Origin: Stenotrophomonas maltophilia
GTDB taxonomy: Bacteria > Pseudomonadota > Gammaproteobacteria > Xanthomonadales > Xanthomonadaceae
Length of the DNA stretch: 64,000 nt
Direction: 5' to 3'
NCBI GenBank assembly: GCA_002363385.1
Contig: DEVL01000003.1
Span: 372,505-436,504, forward strand
This document shows, piece after piece, positions 19,564 to 30,406 of this stretch (the first letter of the stretch is position 1; each line of letters opens with the position of its first letter). The position numbers and the translations under genes were made by a program. The notes beneath the pieces were generated by a model, which worked only from the letters and a program-made list of their open reading frames with translations, made no database searches and was not told the DNA's origin.

Positions 19564-19800
19564 TCACGGCCGGGGCGGGGTGTCGCTGCCGGTGGCGCGG
19601 TCCACCTCGGCAGCTTGGGCGTCGGCGGTCTTCTGCAACGTATCGCCAACGCTCCTGGCGCGGTCGATCGGCTGCTGGATGGCCTCGCGCAGTTCAGTGG
19701 CCTGCGGTTCCGGCGGTGTATCCGGTGCCGGGGGCACCGGGCGGTTGCAGGCGCCCAGCGCGATCATCGCGAGCAGCGGCAGGGCAGTACGGATCGTCAT
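19564..19800 (-). CDS. Small lipoprotein of unknown function
   Basis: A 78-residue protein with a lipoprotein signal sequence and a lipobox (MTIRTALPLLAMIALGAC; lipidated Cys at 18). The mature part is short, acidic and Pro/Ala/Glu-rich, with an amphipathic middle (ATELREAIQQPIDRARSVGD). No Asp at +2, so an outer-membrane location is likely. GGAGG lies six bases before the ATG at 19800. Converges on sppA and starts close to, but divergent from, the SDR gene. No family recognised. Confidence 0.8.
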   Translation of the reverse strand: MTIRTALPLLAMIALGACNRPVPPAPDTPPEPQATELREAIQQPIDRARSVGDTLQKTADAQAAEVDRATGSDTPPRP

Positions 19801-19954
19801 GGCAACCTCCCTCATTGAGCCGGTGGCGGAGGACCAGTGTCCCACCGCCTCGCGCCTCGCGCGTGATGGCGTCCGGCGTGCCGGCCATCGCGCGTTATCC
19901 TATCCGGGCCGCACCGTGGGTGCTGCATCCCATGGATCACCGCAGGAGAAGCAC

Positions 19955-20731
19955 GTGAGCGCGCAACGTTGGCGACTGGATGGACAGACCGCATTGATCA
20001 CCGGTGCGAGTGCCGGCATCGGCTTGGCGATCGCACGCGAACTGCTCGGCTTCGGTGCGGACCTGCTGATCGTCGGCCGCGATGCGGATGCGCTGGAGAT
20101 GGCGCGCGATGAACTGGCCGATGCGTTCCCGGACCGTGAGATCCATGGCCTGGCTGCCGATGTCTCCGATGACGAGGATCGCCGCGAAATCCTCGATTGG
20201 GTGGAAGACCACAGCGATGGCCTGCACATCCTGGTCAACAATGCCGGCGGCAACATCAGCAAACCGGCCACCGAGTACACCGAAGACGAGTGGCGCGGGA
20301 TTTTCGAGACCAACCTGTTCTCGGCATTCGAACTCTCGCGCTATGCGCACCCGTTGCTGGCCCGGCACGCGGCCTCGGCGATCGTCAACGTCGGCAGCGT
20401 GTCCGGCCTGACTCACGTGCGCAGCGGCGCGGTCTACGGCATGACCAAGGCCGCCATGCACCAGATGACCCGCAACCTGGCGGTGGAGTGGGCCGAGGAC
20501 GGCATCCGCGTCAACGCCGTGGCGCCGTGGTACATCCGCACCCGGCGCACGTCCGGCCCGTTGTCCGATCCGGACTACTACGAGCAGGTGATCGAGCGGA
20601 CCCCGATGCGCCGCATCGGCGAACCGGAAGAGGTGGCCGCGGCGGTCGGTTTTCTGTGCCTGCCGGCCTCCAGCTACGTCACCGGTGAGTGCATCGCGGT
20701 GGATGGCGGGTTCCTGCGTTACGGGTTCTGA
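19955..20731 (+). CDS. SDR family oxidoreductase (tropinone reductase-like)
   Basis: NAD(P)-dependent short-chain dehydrogenase/reductase of 258 residues. The Rossmann motif is TGASAGIG, followed by NNAGG. The active-site Ser in NVGSVSG pairs with YGMTK (Tyr161, Lys165), and the C-terminus has the usual substrate-loop and VTGECIAVDGGFLRYGF ending. An unusual GTG start at 19955 is chosen because AGGAGA lies right before it and the protein then begins SAQRWRLDGQTALITGA, a typical SDR opening; the ATG at 19932 is out of frame. Substrate unknown. A SMAG repeat begins immediately after the stop codon. Confidence 0.9.
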   Translation: MSAQRWRLDGQTALITGASAGIGLAIARELLGFGADLLIVGRDADALEMARDELADAFPDREIHGLAADVSDDEDRREILDWVEDHSDGLHILVNNAGGNISKPATEYTEDEWRGIFETNLFSAFELSRYAHPLLARHAASAIVNVGSVSGLTHVRSGAVYGMTKAAMHQMTRNLAVEWAEDGIRVNAVAPWYIRTRRTSGPLSDPDYYEQVIERTPMRRIGEPEEVAAAVGFLCLPASSYVTGECIAVDGGFLRYGF

Positions 20732-20753
20732 GCCGGCCAGCGGCCGGCACTAC
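20732..20753 (-). repeat. SMAG (GTAG-type REP) element
   Basis: Read on the minus strand this is GTAG followed by TGCCGGCCGCTGGCCGGC, a near-perfect GC palindrome with the GTAG head that defines the repetitive extragenic palindromes of Stenotrophomonas maltophilia. It starts directly after the SDR stop codon. Such elements can end transcription or stabilise 3' ends and are moved by RAYT proteins. Confidence 0.85.
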
Positions 20754-20823
20754 CGATCACAGGAGGCGCGGCAGAACGCGCTGATGGCACGGTGAATCCA
20801 GTCACGACGCGGGGAAAACCCGG

Positions 20824-21477
20824 TCATGGCACGGGGCAATCGCTCCCGGCCAACACCGCTTCAAGACGCGCGCGCTCGGCGGTCGCGGTGGCCTGATTGT
20901 CCGGCGTGGCGAAACGTTCGCGGCCCCGTGTATCGCGGAAACGCTGCTGCCAACTGCTGCAGCGTTGTGCTTCGGCTACCGGCTCGCAGGCATCGCGCAC
21001 CACTTCGCAGCTCGCTGCATTGCTCGGCGCCTGGCTGCCACCCAGGCCGGTAAGGGCCAGCGATTCGCAGCGAGACGGGGCGGGCTCGCGTTCGTGCAGG
21101 TAGCGGCCGCCATCGGCTGCAACGCACTGATAGATCTCCGGCAGCGGTGGCTTGGGTGGGGCGGTCTCGTCATGTTCCGCCGCCGGCGCCTGCGGGCGCA
21201 GCGCTGCACTGTCGAGCAGGCCGCTGTCCGCGTCACCGGCCTGCGGCAGCGGCGGCATGGTGTGTTCGGTGGTGGAGGGGGGCGGGGTACTGTCGACCAC
21301 GGCCGGGGCACGCACCGGTGCGCTGATCCGCTGGATGCGCTGCTCGCTGCCGGCCGGGCAGGCCACGCTCTGGATGGTCAGGTTGCCGCCCGCATCGGTG
21401 CAGCGGAAGAACACCGCATCGTCGGCAGCCGCCGGCAGGGGCAAGAGCAACAGGAGCAGCAGGAACCGTCGTTTCAT
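20824..21477 (-). CDS. DUF4124-like secreted protein
   Basis: A 217-residue exported protein. The signal peptide is MKRRFLLLLLLLPLPAAADD. The mature N-terminus (VFFRCTDAGGNLTIQSVACP) matches DUF4124, a small Cys-paired domain found in proteobacterial envelope proteins. A Pro-rich, low-complexity middle leads to a second Cys-containing half (YQCVAADGGRYLHERE and a Cys-rich C-terminus). It follows a related secreted gene on the same strand by 25 bp, so they probably form one operon. Role unknown. Confidence 0.8.
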   Translation of the reverse strand: MKRRFLLLLLLLPLPAAADDAVFFRCTDAGGNLTIQSVACPAGSEQRIQRISAPVRAPAVVDSTPPPSTTEHTMPPLPQAGDADSGLLDSAALRPQAPAAEHDETAPPKPPLPEIYQCVAADGGRYLHEREPAPSRCESLALTGLGGSQAPSNAASCEVVRDACEPVAEAQRCSSWQQRFRDTRGRERFATPDNQATATAERARLEAVLAGSDCPVP

Positions 21478-21502
21478 CGCATCAGTGTAGGGCGCGGCGC
21501 GC

Positions 21503-22306
21503 TCAGTGGCCGCCACAGTCCTGGTCCAGGCGCGTGTCGATCCCGCGCTGCTCGCGGGTCAGCGCATCGCGCTCGCTCTGCAGCGCACTGTTGTAGCGGC
21601 GGATCAGGTCCCAGCGCCGGTCTTTCAACCGCGAGCAGACCTCCTGCGCAGGCAGGGCATGGCACTCATCGCGCACCAGCACGTTGCCGGCCGGCACCAC
21701 CACGCTGTTCTCCACCCCCGGGTACGGATAGCCACCGCCTTGCCACTGCGAGCTGCCACCGCCGATGTTGATGCTGCCGCCGACCCGTGAGCCGCCGCCG
21801 CTGACCGAGAGCGAGCCGCCACTGCTGCGCACCGAACCGCTGCCCATCGGCATGATCGGTGGCAGCGGACGCGACGGTGGATAGCCCCCCGAGGGTGGCC
21901 GCGGGCCGGGCCGATAGGGCAGATAGGCATTCGTCCAGATCGGCACCCAGCGCGGACTGCCTTCGTTGCTGTCGCTGACGTAGGTATCGCCCTCGCTGGT
22001 GGTGCACTCGTACATCGGCTGCGGTGGCTGCACGTGCACGTAGCGCACCTCGCGCTCGGGTGCCCGCGCTGCAGGTGTCGGGTCGGGCGCGCGGTCGCTG
22101 CGTACCACGCGCGGGGCAGGATCGCGTGGGCGCTGCAGGTCGCGCACTTGCTGACGACCCTCGCGGCACGGTGCATCCTGCAGCGAGACCGCGCCGTTGC
22201 TGCCGACGCAGCGGTACACGCGCACGTTGTCGCTCTGCGCTGCGGCAGGCGTGACAGGGCCGAGCAGCGCGAACAGGGACAACCACAGGGCGGAGCGCAG
22301 GGTCAT
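21503..22306 (-). CDS. DUF4124-like secreted protein with Gly/Ser-rich region
   Basis: A 267-residue protein exported by the signal peptide MTLRSALWLSLFALLGPVTPAAA. A DUF4124-like start (VRVYRCVGSNGAVSLQDAPC) is followed by an Arg/Pro-rich linker, a second Cys segment (MYECTTSEGDTYVSD) and a Gly/Ser-rich stretch at about 170-215. The C-terminus carries Cys pairs and heptad-like charged residues. The ATG at 22306 is chosen because it opens the signal peptide; the frame extends 35 codons further without sense. Paired with the following DUF4124 gene. No known function. Confidence 0.8.
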   Translation of the reverse strand: MTLRSALWLSLFALLGPVTPAAAQSDNVRVYRCVGSNGAVSLQDAPCREGRQQVRDLQRPRDPAPRVVRSDRAPDPTPAARAPEREVRYVHVQPPQPMYECTTSEGDTYVSDSNEGSPRWVPIWTNAYLPYRPGPRPPSGGYPPSRPLPPIMPMGSGSVRSSGGSLSVSGGGSRVGGSINIGGGSSQWQGGGYPYPGVENSVVVPAGNVLVRDECHALPAQEVCSRLKDRRWDLIRRYNSALQSERDALTREQRGIDTRLDQDCGGH

Positions 22307-22349
22307 GTGCGCAGTGTGCGGGTTTGCCCGCCGCCACGCAAAAGCACGC

Positions 22350-22910
22350 TCAGCTGCGCAGCACGTGGCCCGTGAGCGCATCGCGGATCGGCGTAGGCTG
22401 TGCCAGGCCACCGGTCTGGCCGTCGATCAGGCCATCCAGCAGGGCCAGAAGGCGCGGGTCCAGTTCGGCGCGGGTGCGTGCCGGTGGCTCGCCGGCGAGG
22501 TTGGCACTGGTGGAGACCAGCGGGCCTCCCCAGGCGCGGCACAGTGCGGCAACCAGCGGGTGTGCGCTGATCCGCACCGCGATGCCACTGTGTTCGCCGG
22601 TGATCCATCGCGGCGCACGTTCGCCGGCGGGCAGGATCCAGGTGTTGGCCCCGGGCCAACTGGCCAGGACCGCGCCTTGGCGATCCAGCGGCAGGGCGTC
22701 CATCCGCACCCAGCCATCCAGCTGGGCCGGATCGGCGGCGACCAGGATCATCCCCTTCTCGACGGGGCGCTGCTTGAGCTGCAGCAGCTTCATCACCGCG
22801 GCCTCGTGCGCGGGGTCGCAGCCCAACCCCCAGACCGCTTCGGTGGGATAGGCGATCACCCCGCCGGCGCGCAGCGCAGGCAGGGCAGTGTCCACAGTGA
22901 GTTCGTTCAT
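22350..22910 (-). CDS. tsaC: Threonylcarbamoyl-AMP synthase
   Basis: YrdC/Sua5-family enzyme that makes threonylcarbamoyl-AMP from threonine, bicarbonate and ATP for the t6A37 modification of ANN-decoding tRNAs. 186 residues, the short TsaC form without the Sua5 C-terminal domain. Seen: the GGVIAYPTEAVWGLGCDP substrate loop, the LLQLKQRPVEKGMILV basic motif (KxR), and SGIAVRISAHP and GGPLVSTSANLAGEP near the C-terminus. It lies just downstream of topA on the same strand, in the conserved topA-tsaC neighbourhood. Start ATG 22910. Confidence 0.93.
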   Translation of the reverse strand: MNELTVDTALPALRAGGVIAYPTEAVWGLGCDPAHEAAVMKLLQLKQRPVEKGMILVAADPAQLDGWVRMDALPLDRQGAVLASWPGANTWILPAGERAPRWITGEHSGIAVRISAHPLVAALCRAWGGPLVSTSANLAGEPPARTRAELDPRLLALLDGLIDGQTGGLAQPTPIRDALTGHVLRS

Positions 22911-22974
22911 GACAGGTGGGCCGGATGCATGGCCGGCATTATCCTCCCGCCGTGGCGGGAGGGGTCAACCAGGC

Positions 22975-25482
<2,508 letters not shown>

Positions 25483-25577
25483 GGCGTCAGGATTCTATGG
25501 GCAGGGCCCCGGGGAGGGCCGCTAGGGTGGAGCAAATGGCCGCATTAGTGAAGCGGCGCGGGCGATATACATAAACC

Positions 25578-25604
25578 GAACGCCCGGGGGTGGGCCGGGC
25601 GTTC
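25578..25604. terminator. Hairpin terminator between the GYF_2/RDD gene and topA
   Basis: GAACGCCCGG - 7-base loop - CCGGGCGTTC, a perfect 10-bp stem. On the minus strand it follows the RDD gene stop by about 75 bp and is followed by GGTTTATG; on the plus strand CAGCTTTCTT follows. The stem shares its core with the sppA terminator hairpin. Confidence 0.65.
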
Positions 25605-25677
25605 AGCTTTCTTGCCTATTAGTGGAATCACGCCGGGGCCGCTCGTGTCAAGCGGCCCAGTGTGAGGATTGCCCGGA

Positions 25678-26586
25678 TCAGGACATCGACGCGATCACGC
25701 CGATCATGGCCAGCATCACGCCGAACAGGGCCACCACAGCCAGTGCGGCGATCACCAGGATCACGATGGTGACCGTGCCCAGACCACGCTGCTGAAGCTC
25801 CGGATGCTCGGTGAACGCCCACTTGTCCACCACCAGGGTGTCGCACATCATGTCGTGCAGCGCCTGCTTGCGCTCGGTGAAGGCGGCCATGATGAAGCCG
25901 ATCATCAGGATCAGGCTGCTGACGATGGTCGCCAGGTAGCGGCAGAACGCCCGCAGGAAGCTGATGCGCTCGCCGTTGCCGCGCACGACCTTGATGCCGA
26001 CGGCCATCTTGCCCAGCGTGGCGCCGCCGCGCGAGGCGTGGAAGCCGGCGTAGTAGCCGATGCTGATCACCATGCTGAGCAGCATCACCACCAGCGTCAG
26101 CGCGACCTGCACACCTTCATTGCCGGAGCTGACCCCCATCACGTTGATGATCATGCTCAGCGGCAGGGTGACCACGGTCAGTAGGATGTAGTCGATGAAG
26201 TAGGCCGCGTAACGCTTCCAGAAGCCGGCATAGACCACGTCCTGGCCGCTGACCACGGCCGTGCTGGCATAGCCGGTGGCTGCGGCTGGGGCGGTGTACG
26301 GCGAGTAGGTGCCCCCACCGGTGCCCGGCAACGGGGCGGTGCCGTTGTCGATGGCAGTGTAATCGCCGCGCAGGTCGATGCCACTGCCGACCGTGCTGGC
26401 CGCGCTGGCCAGATGCTGCAGCTGCAGCTCATCGACCGCCTCGGACAGCGGTACCCACTGCGCCAACCCTTCCCGCCACACCAGCGTGGTCAGGGTGATC
26501 TCACCCCGCTGGAAGCGCTGGCGCATATCGTCTGCGCTCAGCGGTCCCTGACGTTCCTGGCCATCGGCGAAATACCACTCAGTCAT
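25678..26586 (-). CDS. GYF_2 and RDD domain membrane protein
   Basis: A 302-residue protein. The first about 50 residues (EWYFADGQERQGPLSADDMR to LVWREGLAQWVPL) form a GYF_2/DUF4339 domain, thought to bind proline-rich partners. A Gly/Thr/Pro linker follows. Residues about 120-250 are an RDD domain with several helices (FWKRYAAYFIDYILLTVVTL, GATLGKMAVGIKVVR, RKQALHDMMCDTLVV). A last helix ends the protein. The neighbour on the same strand also begins with a GYF_2 domain, so the two look like duplicated sensors with different effectors. Role not known; RDD proteins have been linked to ion transport. Confidence 0.87.
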   Translation of the reverse strand: MTEWYFADGQERQGPLSADDMRQRFQRGEITLTTLVWREGLAQWVPLSEAVDELQLQHLASAASTVGSGIDLRGDYTAIDNGTAPLPGTGGGTYSPYTAPAAATGYASTAVVSGQDVVYAGFWKRYAAYFIDYILLTVVTLPLSMIINVMGVSSGNEGVQVALTLVVMLLSMVISIGYYAGFHASRGGATLGKMAVGIKVVRGNGERISFLRAFCRYLATIVSSLILMIGFIMAAFTERKQALHDMMCDTLVVDKWAFTEHPELQQRGLGTVTIVILVIAALAVVALFGVMLAMIGVIASMS

Positions 26587-26631
26587 TGCTTCAATCCCCT
26601 GTTGGGTGCATCCATGGACATCTGTCCGTTA

Positions 26632-27381
26632 TCAGCCGCGGCAATCCAGCGGCAGGTACGTGTCATCAGGCTCACCACTGCATGTCCAGTGCTGTTGCTC
26701 ACCGTCGTAATCCAGCCACAGCAGCTTGCCGTCCAGCGAGGTGCTGCCGGGCACGGTCAGTTCGGCCTCCACGCCGCAATGGCCATTGTCGAAACGGCCG
26801 ATCCGCACGGCACCGACGGCACCAGCGGCGTAGCTTTCGGCGGGCTGGAAGCCCTCGTCATCGTTGACCGGGCAGCGGCCATGTTCGCTGGCGAACTCGG
26901 CCACGGCGGACTTGATCGGGACCAGCGTGGCGATCGCCTCGGTGGTCTTGCCACGCGCGACATACTCGCGGTATGCCGGTACCGCCAGCACGGCAAGCAC
27001 GCCGCCGACGATCAGCACCAGCACGGCGAACACGGCCGCGATGATGCCCACGATCGCACAGCCACTCAGGCCCTTGCGGGGCGGCGGCACGACGGTAGGG
27101 TCGATGCTCGGAGCGGGCGTGATGGGCGTGGCGGGCGCGGCAGGCAGTGCCGGCGGGCCAGCGGGACCCGGCGTGATCGCCTCCACCGCCTCGGGGGCGG
27201 GAGCGATGTCCAACCCGATCTCAGCCGCCACGGATTCCAAGGGCTGCCACTGCGCCATGCCGTCGCGCCACACCAACGTATCCAGCGCGATGCGGCTGGA
27301 ACGGTAGAGCGCGATCAACTCGTCAGCAGGCAGCGGACCGCGCTGCTGACTGTTTCCTTCTGCAAAAAACCACTGGTCCAC
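26632..27381 (-). CDS. GYF_2 domain protein fused to a pilin-like domain
   Basis: A 249-residue protein that starts with a GYF_2 domain (QWFFAEGNSQQRGPLPADEL to LVWRDGMAQWQPL), followed by a Pro/Ala-rich linker (about 60-100). One transmembrane helix (GIIAAVFAVLVLIVGGVLAV) runs straight into AVPAYREYVARGKTTEAI, the shape of the type IV pilin alpha-1 helix. A C-terminal domain with a Cys pair (GRCPV, NGHCG, HWTCS, LDCRG) resembles pilin globular domains. No prepilin leader is at the N-terminus, so cleavage by PilD is not expected; the pilin part is held as an internal, type II-oriented domain. Function unknown. Confidence 0.8.
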   Translation of the reverse strand: MDQWFFAEGNSQQRGPLPADELIALYRSSRIALDTLVWRDGMAQWQPLESVAAEIGLDIAPAPEAVEAITPGPAGPPALPAAPATPITPAPSIDPTVVPPPRKGLSGCAIVGIIAAVFAVLVLIVGGVLAVLAVPAYREYVARGKTTEAIATLVPIKSAVAEFASEHGRCPVNDDEGFQPAESYAAGAVGAVRIGRFDNGHCGVEAELTVPGSTSLDGKLLWLDYDGEQQHWTCSGEPDDTYLPLDCRG

Positions 27382-27419
27382 CGGCCCGCTCCTGAATGCG
27401 CAAGGCGCTCAGTGTAAGG

Positions 27420-27893
27420 TCAGTGGAGCGGTTCGGGTTCGTCCACGAACATCTGGGTTTCCATCCAGGCGTACGCGGCTTCGGCCCCGGGCTGGTTGAA
27501 CAGCACCATCAGCACGACCCATTTGAGGTCGTCCAGGTCCAGTTCGTCCTGGTCCAGCGCCATCGCGCGGTCCAGCACCAGCTCACGCTGGCTGGCATCG
27601 AGGATGCCGTGCTGCTCCAGGAACATCAAAAAGCCACGGCCTTCCACGTCGAGCTTGTCCAGCTCGGGCCCATGGAAAATCCGCACCGGGCCATTGACGC
27701 GGCCCAGCACCACGGCCGGGCGCTGCTCGGCGAGCGCGTCCAGCCAATCGAAGGCTTTGTTGATCTCGGTGGGGCTGAAGCCGGCCTGGATCAGGCCGTT
27801 CTGGAGGGAGTCGCGGTCGCGGATGAGATCCGCGTCTTCGCTGAAATAATGTTCGAACAGGTACAGCAGGACATCCAGAATGCTCTCTTTCAT
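27420..27893 (-). CDS. smg: Smg family protein (DUF494)
   Basis: Soluble acidic protein of 157 residues matching the Smg/DUF494 family, conserved next to dprA in gamma-proteobacteria. The N-terminus MKESILDVLLYLFEHYFSED is diagnostic, and GFSPTEINKAFDWLDAL and ILDASQRELVLDRAMAL follow the family pattern. Its biochemical role remains unknown. It lies 42 bp downstream of dprA on the same strand. Confidence 0.92.
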   Translation of the reverse strand: MKESILDVLLYLFEHYFSEDADLIRDRDSLQNGLIQAGFSPTEINKAFDWLDALAEQRPAVVLGRVNGPVRIFHGPELDKLDVEGRGFLMFLEQHGILDASQRELVLDRAMALDQDELDLDDLKWVVLMVLFNQPGAEAAYAWMETQMFVDEPEPLH

Positions 27894-27935
27894 TGCCCCT
27901 CGGCCTGCGTCAACGACGCTGTGGAGGTGAAGAAA

Positions 27936-29075
27936 CTAGGGTTTTCGACAGTAGCGACCATAGGCGGCCATTACCTTTCCATCCAGTTCCATGACCAGCA
28001 GCATGGCCGACAGCTGGGCCGCCGTCAATCCGCTGCGCTGTATCAATGAATCCATACCCGTTGGGTCGTCATCCAGGGCTTTCCACAAGCACTGGTAGTC
28101 CGGGTCGGTGTAGGAGGGGGCGCTGTTGAGCACCGGTCGTGCCTGTTCAGTGGGGGCGTCCAGCCGGCTTCGCAAGGCCCCGGCCAGGGTCTGGGCCAGC
28201 GCGGTCAGGCCGGCGGTCACCTCGGCCGGTTCTTCCACCAGCGCCGCCCCCTGGCGGATCAGCCGGTGGCAGCCGCGGGCACGTGCGTTGCGGATCGAGC
28301 CGGGCAGGGCGAACACCTCCCGCCCTGCCTCGGCGGCGCAGCGGGCGGTGATCAGCGCGCCGGAGCGCTGGGCGGCTTCGATCACCAGGGTGCCCAGGCT
28401 GAGCCCGGCAATGATCCGATTGCGCGCAGGGAAGTGCGCCTGGATGGCCGGCATGCCCGGCGGATACTCGCTGACTACCGCCCCGCTCCCCGCGATCCGG
28501 GCATGCAGGGCGGCATGTTGGCGCGGATAGGTCTGCTCCAGGCCGGTGGCGACCACCGCGACGGTCATCCCGCCGTGCACCTGAAGTGCGCCGTCATGGG
28601 CCTGCGCGTCCACACCGGTGGCCAGCCCGCTTACCACCGACCACCCGTCGCGGGCCAGGGCCGCCGCGAAGGCGTGCGCGTGTTCCCGGCCGCCGGGAGT
28701 CGGCGAGCGGCTGCCAACCACGGCCACGGCGGGATGCCAGAGCCGGGCCGGCTCTCCATCCACGAACAACGCCAGGGGCGGCTCCTCGATCTGGGCCAGC
28801 AGCGCCGGGTAGTCGGGATCGGTCAGGCCCAGAAGGTGATGTTGATCCTCGGCCAGCCACGCCAGGCCACGCGCCAGATACGGTTCGTCGGGCAACGCCA
28901 GCCGTGCACGTTGCGCGGGGGTGCAGCCGGCGGCGCGCCATGCGCTGGGGCCCGCCCGCAGCGCGGCCGCCGCGTCCGGAAATGCCCGGAGCAGGCGCAG
29001 ACGGGGTGGCAGGGCACCGCCGGCCAGGACCAGGGTGAGCAGGGCGGTGGACGTCGCAGGGCAGGGAATCGGCAT
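27936..29075 (-). CDS. dprA: DNA-processing protein DprA
   Basis: Single-strand DNA-binding protein that loads RecA onto incoming DNA in natural transformation; 379 residues from the ATG at 29075. The Rossmann-fold core has VAVVGSRSPTPGG, SGLATGVDAQAHDGAL, VVATGLEQTYPRQH and FPARNRIIAGLS. A winged-helix domain forms the C-terminus (MDSLIQRSGLTAAQLSAMLL). The frame runs open to 29372, inside the LysM gene, but that part is a shadow; MPIPCPATSTALLTLVLAG is the natural start. A perfect palindrome separates it from the upstream LysM gene. Confidence 0.93.
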   Translation of the reverse strand: MPIPCPATSTALLTLVLAGGALPPRLRLLRAFPDAAAALRAGPSAWRAAGCTPAQRARLALPDEPYLARGLAWLAEDQHHLLGLTDPDYPALLAQIEEPPLALFVDGEPARLWHPAVAVVGSRSPTPGGREHAHAFAAALARDGWSVVSGLATGVDAQAHDGALQVHGGMTVAVVATGLEQTYPRQHAALHARIAGSGAVVSEYPPGMPAIQAHFPARNRIIAGLSLGTLVIEAAQRSGALITARCAAEAGREVFALPGSIRNARARGCHRLIRQGAALVEEPAEVTAGLTALAQTLAGALRSRLDAPTEQARPVLNSAPSYTDPDYQCLWKALDDDPTGMDSLIQRSGLTAAQLSAMLLVMELDGKVMAAYGRYCRKP

Positions 29076-29099
29076 CCCGGCAGCCTGGGCCGCAAACGA

Positions 29100-29123
29100 C
29101 GACGGCGCCCTAGGGCGCCGTCG
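29100..29123. terminator. Perfect 24-bp palindrome between LysM gene and dprA
   Basis: CGACGGCGCC-CTAG-GGCGCCGTCG is fully self-complementary, giving a 10-bp stem with a CTAG loop. On the minus strand it is followed by GTTTGCGG, a weak U stretch. It lies 27 bp after the LysM stop and 25 bp before the dprA start, so it may partly end or attenuate read-through into dprA. Confidence 0.55.
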
Positions 29124-29149
29124 GATGGCAGGGTAGGACTCTGCCGCGG

Positions 29150-30280
29150 TTACTTCGTATCGGGATGCAGTGCCGAATACCCGACCCTGACCGGCTTCAC
29201 GCCTTCCATCACCAGCGCATAGCTGACGTTCTCGAAGGTGCGGAACACCATCGCATGGGCGGCGTACTCGTCCGGCAGGGTGACCCGGCCGGCACCGCTG
29301 GTCAGCGCATCGTCCATCCGCGACGAGTTCGGGTAGTCCATGCGGTGCGCCACATGACGGCCCTGCCGCCACAGCGAGAACACCGTGCCGTTGTCCACCC
29401 CGTTGGCGCTGCCGGCGGAAATCGCGATCACGTCGCGCGGGCCGCCCGCGGTGAAGGTGTCGGCCACGGCCAGTACGCGGACGTCCAGATCGGCGGTCTG
29501 CGGGGCGGGCACGTGCGGCACGAACTGCAGATCGTACGGGCGGGCCTCGACCGGGACCAGGCGGTCACCGGCGCGGACTTCACGGCCATCGACCTGGCCC
29601 TGCAGTACCAGCGAGGTCACCTCGACGTTGCCGCTCTGCACCCGGCTCACCGTGCCGACATTGATCTGGGCCAGCTCGTAGCCCAGCGTCTGATGGCGCT
29701 TGCTCGGCACGATGAAGGTCTTCCAGACGTTGCCGCTGCCAGGCGTGGTATCGCCCCGGGCGTTCAGGTCTTCGGTCGGCTTGGGCAGGGCGTACTGCAC
29801 GGTCGGGCGGACCACCGCGTAGCGCTGGCCGACCTGGGCATTCTCCAGGCCCCGCACATAGGCGGTCTGGCCGGTGGTGGCGCGCAGGCGGTTGTCTTCC
29901 AGATTGACCACGTAGGGCAGTGACTTGACCTCGTCGACCACGCTCAGCTGCTTCAGGAAGGGCTCGACCTGCTCCAGCGGGACGCCGTTGATCGGGGCCT
30001 CCCGGCGGGGGCCGGGCTGGGCCACGACGCGGTCCAGATAGGCCAGGCTGAGCACGTCACCCGGGTAGATCAGGTGCGGATTCTTGACCTGCGGGTTGGC
30101 CTGCCAGATTTCCGGCCACAGCCAGGGCTTCTGCAGGAAGCGCGCCGAGATGTCCCACAGCGTGTCCCCTTTGCGCACGACATAGGTATCCGGGTGCCCG
30201 CCATTCATTTCCACGGCGGTAGCATAGGTAGCGACGGTCAGCATCGCTACGGCGACGACCGTACGAGTTCGTTCAAACAT
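29150..30280 (-). CDS. LysM domain periplasmic protein
   Basis: A 376-residue protein. The N-terminal signal-like helix (RTVVAVAMLTVATYATAVEM) is followed by one LysM module (TYVVRKGDTLWDISARFLQK to HLIYPGDVLSLAYL, about 32-85), which binds peptidoglycan glycan strands. The long remainder has beta-rich repeats and no catalytic motif. This LysM gene lies between dprA and the divergent def in Xanthomonadaceae and relatives. Its likely role is cell-wall association or remodelling support. Start ATG 30280 is chosen because it opens the signal sequence. Confidence 0.88.
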   Translation of the reverse strand: MFERTRTVVAVAMLTVATYATAVEMNGGHPDTYVVRKGDTLWDISARFLQKPWLWPEIWQANPQVKNPHLIYPGDVLSLAYLDRVVAQPGPRREAPINGVPLEQVEPFLKQLSVVDEVKSLPYVVNLEDNRLRATTGQTAYVRGLENAQVGQRYAVVRPTVQYALPKPTEDLNARGDTTPGSGNVWKTFIVPSKRHQTLGYELAQINVGTVSRVQSGNVEVTSLVLQGQVDGREVRAGDRLVPVEARPYDLQFVPHVPAPQTADLDVRVLAVADTFTAGGPRDVIAISAGSANGVDNGTVFSLWRQGRHVAHRMDYPNSSRMDDALTSGAGRVTLPDEYAAHAMVFRTFENVSYALVMEGVKPVRVGYSALHPDTK

Positions 30281-30406
30281 AGATGTGGTGCCTGATTCCC
30301 CAACAGGTTCGCGCACTATAGTCCAGAAACCGGGGCGCGGGGCAAGCGTTGGCGATAGAATCGCCCTGTACGCCGCTTCGACCGGCGCCCCCTACCGGTA
30401 TTTGCC

